Source: Bifidobacterium breve
GTDB lineage: Bacteria > Actinomycetota > Actinomycetes > Mycobacteriales > Mycobacteriaceae
Assembly: GCA_945882475.1 (NCBI GenBank)
Contig: CAMCWJ010000127.1
Span: 1-7,831, forward strand
DNA length: 7,831 nt
Reading direction: 5' to 3'
Positions within the stretch are counted from its first letter, which is position 1; every line of letters begins with the position of its first letter. Position numbers and translations under genes: made by a program. The notes beneath the pieces are model-generated. The model was given only the letters and a program-made list of their open reading frames with translations, was not told the DNA's origin and did not search any database. Below, one piece after another: positions 1-7,339 of the stretch.

Positions 1-117
1 GGCCCGGGCCGGAACCTCGGCGACATGGCGCAGGGAGGCGACGGCGTCGGGGCCGCCGCAGACCGCGCTCAGCAACTCCGCGCCGAAACTCACCAACGGG
101 TGTTCCGGTGGGTGCAC
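1..117 (-). CDS. DEAD/DEAH-box helicase, N-terminal fragment (Rv3649-type)
   Basis: An open frame on the minus strand begins at a GTG (117-115) and runs without a stop to the window edge, giving 39 residues that start VHPPEHPLVSFGAELL and end LRHVAEVPARA. The frame is bounded upstream by an in-frame TGA, and no ATG lies between that stop and the GTG, so GTG is the first usable start. A short GAG just upstream is the only ribosome-binding candidate. No helicase motif is visible in this fragment. The identification rests on its divergent position beside cspA, where mycobacteria carry a large superfamily 2 helicase (Rv3649 in M. tuberculosis), and on a 'HVAE-P-R' phrase near the N-terminus that I associate with that family. 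The rest of the gene lies outside the window. Confidence is good for a coding start here and moderate for the product. Confidence 0.6.
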   Translation of the reverse strand, partial: MHPPEHPLVSFGAELLSAVCGGPDAVASLRHVAEVPARA

Positions 118-204
118 GCGCTCATCATGGATTCATTTTCGGGGCTGTCCTAACAGCAGGGAACGTGGTTGGATGGAACCGGTCGCAGCTTCTGTGTTCG
201 TGTC

Positions 205-362
205 TCCACAATCGCAGGATCGACGTTGCGGTCGCGGTTCCTGCGAGGGTCTGCATGTCGGGAGAGTTCCGACAACTCTACGAAGGTATGGCGGTCGGAA
301 CTGGCCCGGCTGCCGAAACATCGGCGGACCGCTCCCGTAGTAAGAGAAGGAAAGTACGAAAG
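205..362 (+). promoter_or_regulatory. Probable structured 5' leader of cspA
   Basis: The region before cspA holds three consecutive inverted repeats. Hairpin 1 pairs 212-219 (TCGCAGGA) with 239-246 (TCCTGCGA), eight perfect pairs, and nests a second stem CGAC/GTCG at 221-224/231-234. Hairpin 2 pairs 265-273 (AGTTCCGAC) with 294-302 (GTCGGAACT), nine perfect pairs around a 20-nt loop. Hairpin 3 pairs 310-316 with 321-327, seven pairs including one G-U, closed by an AACA tetraloop. The purine-rich Shine-Dalgarno stretch (346-354) follows 18 nt later. Long structured leaders are well known for cold-shock protein mRNAs in enteric bacteria. That this one acts the same way is inference. The left boundary is a guess, because no convincing TANNNT -10 box was found; a weak ECF-like element (175-198) would start transcription near 205. 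Confidence 0.5.
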
Positions 363-566
363 ATGCCACAGGGAACTGTGAAGTGGTTCAACGCGGAGAA
401 GGGCTTCGGCTTCATCGCCCCGGAGGACGGCTCCGCCGATGTGTTCGTCCACTACACGGAAATCCAGGGGTCGGGCTTCCGCACCCTGGAGGAGAACCAG
501 CGGGTCGAGTTCGAGGTGGGACAGAGCCCCAAGGGGCCGCAGGCCACCGGCGTTCGCGCCGTCTGA
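363..566 (+). CDS. cspA: Cold-shock protein CspA
   Basis: This 67-residue protein is one complete cold-shock domain, a five-stranded OB-fold that binds single-stranded RNA and DNA and acts in the cytoplasm as an RNA chaperone. The sequence opens MPQGTVKWFNAEKGFGFI. The RNP1 motif KGFGFI is at residues 13-18 and RNP2 VFVHY at 27-31, and the aromatic nucleic-acid-binding residues are intact. Length and sequence are typical of mycobacterial CspA (Rv3648c family). The ATG at 363 is preceded by a purine-rich GAAGGAAAG (346-354), and the domain begins right at this Met. An open frame continues upstream but has no cold-shock similarity, so the longer start is rejected. The gene appears monocistronic: a long folded leader lies upstream and a strong terminator starts 12 nt after the stop codon. 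It is divergent from the helicase. Confidence 0.96.
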   Translation: MPQGTVKWFNAEKGFGFIAPEDGSADVFVHYTEIQGSGFRTLEENQRVEFEVGQSPKGPQATGVRAV

Positions 567-578
567 ATCCGGATTGAC

Positions 579-622
579 AAGCACCCCCGCGGTCCCGTCA
601 TCGGGCATCGCGGGGGTGTTTT
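579..622 (+). terminator. Intrinsic terminator after cspA
   Basis: CACCCCCGCG (582-591) and CGCGGGGGTG (609-618) form a perfect 10-bp GC-rich stem. G-U and two A-U pairs extend it outward to 579/621. An inner CCCG/CGGG stem with a TCAT loop (594-605) stacks inside, and the descending arm runs into TTTT (619-622). This is a textbook Rho-independent terminator, 12 nt downstream of the cspA stop, and it isolates cspA from the next gene. Confidence 0.9.
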
Positions 623-680
623 CAGTTGTGCGGCGCGACCGGCTAAGGCTCGCGGGGGCCGCGCACCCCTGCGACTGCCC

Positions 681-693
681 TACTGTCGAACCG
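681..693 (+). promoter_or_regulatory. Probable -10 box and leaderless start for the 192-aa protein gene
   Basis: TACTGT (681-686) fits the mycobacterial TANNNT -10 consensus. Six nucleotides (687-692) separate it from the GTG at 693, so transcription starting at the usual distance would begin on the G of the start codon. No Shine-Dalgarno sequence precedes the GTG, which agrees with a leaderless mRNA. No -35 resembling TTGACA was seen about 17 bp upstream, which is common for mycobacterial SigA promoters. Confidence 0.6.
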
Positions 694-1271
694 TGAGCCA
701 GCTGTCCTTCTTCTCGGCCGAGTCGGTGCCGCCCGCGGTTGCCGACCTCACCGGGGTGCTGGCAGCGTCCGGCCAGGTGGTGAAGGTGGGCGCCGGCGCG
801 CGGCTCTCGGTGGTGGTGGATGCCGGGTGGCGGGCGACCGCGCTGGCCGAGATGATCACCGCCGCGGGCCTGGCCGCGGAGATCACCCGGACCGAGGAGG
901 ACTCGCCGCTGGTGCGAACCGCCGTCGACGCCCGGTTGGTGGGCATCGCCTCCGACTGGACCCGCGGGGCGGTCAAGACCGTGCCGGCAGAGTGGCTGCC
1001 CGGCTCCCGGGAACTGCGGGCATGGGTGCTGGCGGGCGGGGTGCCGGAGGACGACCGCTACCTGCTGGGCTTGGACCCGCATGCTCCCGATACGCACTCG
1101 TCGTTGGCATCTGCCCTGATGAGGGTGGGTATAGCGCCGACCCTGATCGGAACCCGCGGCGCCCGGCCGGCGCTTCGGATCACCGGCCGCCGACGGCTCT
1201 CGCGGCTGGCGGAGAATGTCGGGGAGGCCCCCGATGGAGCCGAGGCGTTGGCGATGTGGCCGCGGATCTGA
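693..1271 (+). CDS. Conserved mycobacterial protein of unknown function (Rv3647c family)
   Basis: This gene encodes 192 residues starting VSQLSFFSAESVPP from a GTG and ending MWPRI. The length and the position between cspA and topA match Rv3647c of M. tuberculosis, for which I know no established function. There is no signal peptide or membrane segment, so it is probably cytoplasmic. The protein looks like two alpha/beta halves. Residues 15-65 (DLTGVLAASGQV, then a strand and the helix ATALAEMITAAGL) form one. Residues 104-178 (RELRAWVLAGGV, YLLGLDP, SSLASALMRVGIAP, ALRITGRRRLSRLAENVG) form the other. By eye this order recalls WhiA, whose N-terminal part is a degenerate LAGLIDADG homing-endonuclease fold; the C-terminal helix-turn-helix of WhiA is absent. 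That relation is a hypothesis. The start is supported by the leaderless -10 at 681-686. Confidence 0.88.
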   Translation: MSQLSFFSAESVPPAVADLTGVLAASGQVVKVGAGARLSVVVDAGWRATALAEMITAAGLAAEITRTEEDSPLVRTAVDARLVGIASDWTRGAVKTVPAEWLPGSRELRAWVLAGGVPEDDRYLLGLDPHAPDTHSSLASALMRVGIAPTLIGTRGARPALRITGRRRLSRLAENVGEAPDGAEALAMWPRI

Positions 1272-1388
1272 GCGCCCCGCTTCGGGGAGTCGGTTTGCAT
1301 CCGCCGGTCCGTGGGTGCCAAATTGTGGGATGCCCGCACAGTGGGGGGCACCGGTGGGGCGAGACTCAGAAGTGGAGAACAGGGGCAC
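1272..1388 (+). promoter_or_regulatory. topA upstream region with two inverted repeats
   Basis: This 117-nt gap separates the 192-aa protein gene from topA. A short hairpin CCCCG-CTT-CGGGG (1275-1287) lies right after the upstream stop codon but has no U-tract, so it is at best a weak terminator. A larger structure pairs GGTGCC (1314-1319) with GGCACC (1347-1352) and encloses TGTG/CACA (1324-1327/1337-1340), which is extended by two G-C pairs past one bulged base. I found no TANNNT -10 hexamer in the gap, so the topA promoter may be atypical, lie further upstream within the preceding gene, or topA may be cotranscribed with it. Shine-Dalgarno candidate GGAG is at 1374-1377. Confidence 0.35.
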
Positions 1389-4199
<2,811 letters not shown>

Positions 4200-4209
4200 C
4201 CAGGAGTCT

Positions 4210-5808
4210 CTAGGGCGCGACCGCGCCGGCGGAATTCTTTAGGCCGTCGGGGACGGCCAGATAGAGCGGGCGCGCCAACTGGGTGGGCGTGCTTCGCCCG
4301 CGAAGTTCCTTGATCTCACCGACCTCCCAACCGAGGGCTTCGGCATCGGGTGCCCCGGCGACCGCAACAGCCGAGGCCAGCACGTGACCCGGTTCGAACT
4401 TGGCCAGTTCGGTCAGGCGCGCCGCCTCGTTGACCGGATCTCCGATCACCGTGTACTCGAACCTCGCCTGGGCGCCGATGTGCCCGGCGATCGCCCGGCC
4501 TGCCGACACTCCGATCCCGAAGTCGTTCTGGCCCAGCACGTTCAGCAGTTCGTCATGCAACTCCCGCGCGGCGGCAAGTGCCGCACCCGAGGCATCCGGG
4601 TGCTCGATCGGCACACCGAAGATGCACAGCGCAGCGTCGCCCTGGAACTTGTTGACGAAACCACCGTGCTTCTGGACGGTGTCGACGACGACATTGAAGA
4701 ATTCGTTGAGCACTTTGACGACCTCGCCCGGCCCCCGGGTGACCGCAAGTTGGGTCGAGCCCACCAGGTCGACGAACAACACCGCGACGTCGCGCTCCTG
4801 GCCACCGAGTTCGGCACCGCGTTCCAGCGCTCGCCGCGCCACGTCCTCGCCGACGTACCGGCCGAAGAGGTCGCGCAGTCGCTGGCGTTCGCTGAGTTCG
4901 CGGACCATGTCGTTGAAGCCCGACTGCAGCAGGCCCAGCTCGCTGGCGTCGTAGATCTGCATGTGCGCGTTGTAGTTTCCGCGTTGCACTTCGCCCAGCG
5001 CCCACCGCAGCTGCCGCAGAGGATCGGCGATCGACATGGCGGCCAGGATGTTGGCGGCCAGTCCGATCGCCAGGGCGGCCAATGCCATCAGCAGGATGGG
5101 GGTGAGGTAGCCGTCGGTGGGAGTGCGCAACAGGGAGAACTTGTTGGTGACGATGGACAGCACGATCACCAGCAGCGGCACACCGGTGGACAGCAGCCAG
5201 GTCAGGACAAGCCGCAGCACCACACCGCGGCTGCGGAAATTCTCCGGAACACCGCCGCGAAGTGCCTCGACGGCAACCGGCCGCAGCACCCGTTCGGCTT
5301 GCAGGTAGCCGATGATGGTCGTTGCGGTGGCACCGAGCAGCGTCGCAACCGCGATGACCGGCGTCGCCCGGCTGGCGACCGGCCAACTCACGATGATGAA
5401 AACAACCGTCCCGAGCAACCAGTTGGTGATCGTGATCGCTGAGCGGTAGGTGGGCATGCGCAGGGCCCTCAGACGCGCTTTCTCGGTGACGGCCGGATCC
5501 TCCCCGGCCAGCGACGACGCACGACGCTGCCAACGCAGTACGGGCGCAAGCAGGGTGAGGGTGACGCAGGCGGCGATGATGAACGAGACGACGATGTACC
5601 CCAACAGGATCGCCAGGTTCGTCGCGGGCAGATCCTGAAGTTGGAACCGGTCGGTGGGCGGCAGGCCGAATCGCAGGAACCCCAGCACCAGAAGCGCACC
5701 GACGATGTCGCCCTGCAGCATGCCCAGGGTGAACACCGGCCACGGCGTTCGGGCCACCCAGCGGGTGAAGCCGCCGATCCGCCCGTTGTCCGCCGGTGCG
5801 CTGCCCAC
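4210..5808 (-). CDS. Membrane-bound HAMP-linked class III adenylate cyclase (Rv3645 type)
   Basis: This protein makes cAMP from ATP on the cytoplasmic side of the membrane. From the GTG at 5808 it has 532 residues. Six hydrophobic segments (about 24-46, 65-92, 125-143, 147-168, 197-220, 234-259) are followed by a HAMP linker (about 258-312, including ADPLRQLRWALGEVQRGNY) and a cyclase homology domain (about 335-515). The catalytic set is complete: metal-binding Asp347 (LFVDLVGST) and Asp391 (KFQGDAAL), substrate-contacting Lys387 and Asp457 (VIGDPVNEAARL), and transition-state Asn460 and Arg464. As a homodimer it should be active. In M. tuberculosis the homologue Rv3645 is a known adenylate cyclase. 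The start is uncertain: the frame stays open far upstream, and GTG at 5886 would give 558 residues. GTG 5808 is preferred because TACGGT lies six bases before it and the added N-terminus would be low complexity. Confidence 0.92.
   Translation of the reverse strand: MGSAPADNGRIGGFTRWVARTPWPVFTLGMLQGDIVGALLVLGFLRFGLPPTDRFQLQDLPATNLAILLGYIVVSFIIAACVTLTLLAPVLRWQRRASSLAGEDPAVTEKARLRALRMPTYRSAITITNWLLGTVVFIIVSWPVASRATPVIAVATLLGATATTIIGYLQAERVLRPVAVEALRGGVPENFRSRGVVLRLVLTWLLSTGVPLLVIVLSIVTNKFSLLRTPTDGYLTPILLMALAALAIGLAANILAAMSIADPLRQLRWALGEVQRGNYNAHMQIYDASELGLLQSGFNDMVRELSERQRLRDLFGRYVGEDVARRALERGAELGGQERDVAVLFVDLVGSTQLAVTRGPGEVVKVLNEFFNVVVDTVQKHGGFVNKFQGDAALCIFGVPIEHPDASGAALAAARELHDELLNVLGQNDFGIGVSAGRAIAGHIGAQARFEYTVIGDPVNEAARLTELAKFEPGHVLASAVAVAGAPDAEALGWEVGEIKELRGRSTPTQLARPLYLAVPDGLKNSAGAVAP
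4214..4242 (+). terminator. Possible terminator between convergent topA and cyclase genes
   Basis: GGCGC (4214-4218) and GCGCC (4223-4227) form a tight GC hairpin with a GACC loop, 14 nt after the topA stop codon. A TTCTTT run ends about 14 nt after the stem (4237-4242). For topA this could work as a weak intrinsic terminator. It sits inside the last codons of the convergent cyclase gene, so it may only reflect GC-rich coding sequence. For transcripts from the minus strand the stem lies just before the stop and has no U-tract. Confidence 0.3.
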
Positions 5809-5820
5809 CAACCCACCGTA
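5806..5820 (-). promoter_or_regulatory. Probable -10 box and leaderless start for the adenylate cyclase
   Basis: On the minus strand TACGGT (5820-5815) fits TANNNT. The six bases GGGTTG separate it from the GTG at 5808, the same geometry as the 681/693 promoter in this window, so the transcript would begin at the start codon. No Shine-Dalgarno sequence is present. A TTG directly before the GTG is an alternative start. Confidence 0.45.
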
Positions 5821-5886
5821 ACGGGCAGGCGGGCCATCCGAACCCCCGGCAGTGGGGCGCGACGTGCTGGTGTCGGGCCCGCGCAC

Positions 5887-5892
5887 TAGTGT
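5887..5892 (+). promoter_or_regulatory. Probable -10 box for the delta' subunit gene
   Basis: TAGTGT (5887-5892) matches TANNNT and lies nine bases before the ATG at 5902. Initiation at the usual distance falls on A5898 or A5899, giving a leader of only 3-4 nt, so translation would be effectively leaderless. No Shine-Dalgarno sequence is visible. The box sits in the divergent region next to the alternative cyclase start at 5886. Confidence 0.5.
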
Positions 5893-5901
5893 TTGTGAAC
5901 G

Positions 5902-7116
5902 ATGTCCGGGGTGTTCACACGGCTGGTCGGCCAGAGCGCAGTTCAGGCCGAGTTGGTGGCTGCCGCGATGGCGGCGCGGGGTGACGGAAGTCACGGCGAG
6001 TCCCTCCCCGGGGCCATGACACACGCGTGGCTGATCACCGGCCCACCTGGCTCCGGCCGCTCGATCGCCGCCCTGTGCTTTGCCGCGGCGCTGCAGTGCA
6101 CCTCCGACGGCACCCCCGGTTGCGGGCAGTGCCGGGCGTGCACCACAACGATGGCCGGCACCCATGCCGACGTTCACCGGATCGTTCCCGAGGGACTGTC
6201 GATCAAGGTCGACGAGACCCGGGCCATCGTGGCGACGGCGTCGCGACGGCCGAGCACCGGCCGATTCCAGATCGTCGTCGTCGAGGATGCCGACCGGCTA
6301 GGCGAGCGCGCCGGCAACGCACTGTTGAAAATCGTCGAAGAACCCCCGCCCCTGACGGTTCTCCTGCTGTGCGCCCCCTCCGTCGACCCGGATGACATCG
6401 CGATCACACTTCGTTCACGCTGCCGGCACGTGGCGCTGGTGACCCCGAGTGCGGCGGCGATCGCCCAGGTTCTGCTCGACGGTGATGGCATCTCCGCCGA
6501 GCAGGCCCAGTGGGCGGCGGCGGTCAGTGGCGGCCACGTCGGCCGGGCCCGCCGCCTGGCGACTGACCCCGAGGCACGAGACCGCCGCGCCAAGGCACTG
6601 GGCCTGCCCCGCGACGCAGCGACTCCGTCGCGCGCCTACGCCGCCGTGGAGGAATTGGTCGCGAGCGCGGAGGCCGAGTCGCGAACTCTCAACGTCGAAC
6701 GCGACGAAGTCGAATCCGAGGAACTGCGGACCGCATTGGGGGCAGGCGGAACGGGGAAGGGAACGGCCGGCGCCCTCCGCGGATCGACGGGTGCGATCAA
6801 TGATCTTGAGAGACGCCAGAAGTCGCGCCGGACCCGCGCCTCGCGTGACGCCCTCGATCGTGCCCTGATGGACTTAGCCACCTATTTCCGCGATGCTCTG
6901 ATGGTGGCCGGAGGTGCCGACGCCGTCACGGCCAACCACCCCGACATGACTGACCGGGTGGCCGCCCTGGCCAGACACGCCTCCCCGGATCGGCTGTTGC
7001 GCTGCATCGAAGCGGTGCTGGCCTGCCGGGAGGCGCTGGCGATGAACGTCAAGCCCAAATTCGCCATCGACGCCATGGTCGCCACCATGGGTCAGGCATT
7101 GCGGTCCGGGGAGTAG
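5902..7116 (+). CDS. holB: DNA polymerase III delta' subunit (clamp-loader AAA+ protein)
   Basis: Delta' is the stator subunit of the clamp loader that places the beta sliding clamp on primed DNA during replication. The protein has 404 residues, close to the M. tuberculosis homologue Rv3644c. An AAA+ module starts near residue 9. Its P-loop reads GPPGSGRS (47-54), with Arg in place of the catalytic Lys, as expected for a delta' that does not hydrolyse ATP. A zinc module has cysteines at 66, 74, 77 and 80. A Walker-B-like strand VVVEDADRL spans 125-133, NALLKIVEEPP 139-149, and the clamp-loader SRC motif, which supplies the arginine finger to the neighbouring subunit, is at 172-174. The C-terminal collar domain follows, broken by a Gly- and charge-rich linker near 258-310. 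The ATG at 5902 is supported by the -10 box and the family start (VFTRLVGQ). It is divergent from the cyclase and is followed by the tRNA. Confidence 0.92.
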   Translation: MSGVFTRLVGQSAVQAELVAAAMAARGDGSHGESLPGAMTHAWLITGPPGSGRSIAALCFAAALQCTSDGTPGCGQCRACTTTMAGTHADVHRIVPEGLSIKVDETRAIVATASRRPSTGRFQIVVVEDADRLGERAGNALLKIVEEPPPLTVLLLCAPSVDPDDIAITLRSRCRHVALVTPSAAAIAQVLLDGDGISAEQAQWAAAVSGGHVGRARRLATDPEARDRRAKALGLPRDAATPSRAYAAVEELVASAEAESRTLNVERDEVESEELRTALGAGGTGKGTAGALRGSTGAINDLERRQKSRRTRASRDALDRALMDLATYFRDALMVAGGADAVTANHPDMTDRVAALARHASPDRLLRCIEAVLACREALAMNVKPKFAIDAMVATMGQALRSGE

Positions 7117-7119
7117 ACT
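7114..7119 (+). promoter_or_regulatory. Probable -10 box for the tRNA-Thr gene, overlapping the holB stop
   Basis: TAGACT (7114-7119) fits TANNNT well, and its first three bases are the holB stop codon. Transcription would start near 7126, about 20 nt before the mature tRNA, a normal leader for RNase P processing. No good -35 is seen, so this rests on the hexamer and its spacing. Confidence 0.5.
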
Positions 7120-7145
7120 CACGCTTCGGTCCTTAGCCGGGCTGC

Positions 7146-7221
7146 GCCGCCTTAGCTCAGTCGGTAGAGCAATTCACTCGTAATGAATAGGTCAGGAGTT
7201 CGATTCTCCTAGGCGGCTCCA
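7146..7221 (+). tRNA. thrT: tRNA-Thr (anticodon CGU)
   Basis: A complete 76-nt cloverleaf is visible. The acceptor stem pairs GCCGCCT (7146-7152) with AGGCGGC (7211-7217), and the D-arm is GCTC/GAGC. The anticodon stem ATTCA/TGAAT flanks a loop with anticodon CGT (7179-7181), and the T-arm AGGAG/CTCCT encloses TTCGATT. Discriminator T7218 is followed by an encoded CCA (7219-7221). It reads the ACG threonine codon. It lies 29 nt after holB, as in M. tuberculosis, where a threonine tRNA follows Rv3644c. Confidence 0.97.
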
Positions 7222-7339
7222 TCGTTGCAGTTCAAAAGTATTTTTGCAGCCCTTCTCATCGTCAGAGATGGCTTGTCGTCGGACCGGCACTCTTCGGGAC
7301 GCAACGGGAATCGATCGCGTTGGACCAGGGGGACCGCCG
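7222..7339 (+). other. Intergenic region between tRNA-Thr and the antiporter gene
   Basis: This 118-nt region holds no convincing gene. An AT-rich patch (7231-7245) contains CAAAA-GTAT-TTTTG, which could be a weak stop signal for the tRNA. The same patch contains TATTTT (7239-7244), a possible but unsupported -10 for the antiporter. CAACG/CGTTG (7302-7306/7318-7322) is a short inverted repeat just before the AGGGGG ribosome-binding site (7327-7332). Confidence 0.4.

Noticed and set aside
169..381. Possible upstream ORF of 70 codons overlapping the cspA start
   Set aside because: It has no ribosome-binding site or recognisable protein features, and the sequence is better explained by the paired leader structure.
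150..1388. Long 412-codon open frame on the minus strand
   Set aside because: It covers cspA and the 192-aa gene in reverse, its protein is rich in Arg, Gly and His without any domain, and it crosses the cspA terminator. It is a high-GC shadow.
1311..1388. N-terminal extension of topA from a GTG
   Set aside because: The added 26 residues are not family-like, and the TTG at 1389 has a better-placed Shine-Dalgarno and matches the usual MAD start.
4384..5442. 352-codon plus-strand frame inside the cyclase gene
   Set aside because: It is antisense to the cyclase catalytic domain and is rich in Gln, His and Arg in the way of high-GC shadow frames.
5887..6177. Longer cyclase start reading to 6177 on the minus strand
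   Set aside because: It would overlap the first 92 codons of holB, which are clearly coding on the plus strand.
7146..7221. Integration (att) site in tRNA-Thr
   Set aside because: No second copy of the tRNA 3' end and no integrase were found in the window.
7231..7246. Clear intrinsic terminator after the tRNA
   Set aside because: The CAAAA/TTTTG stem is only five pairs and almost entirely A-T, too weak to call.
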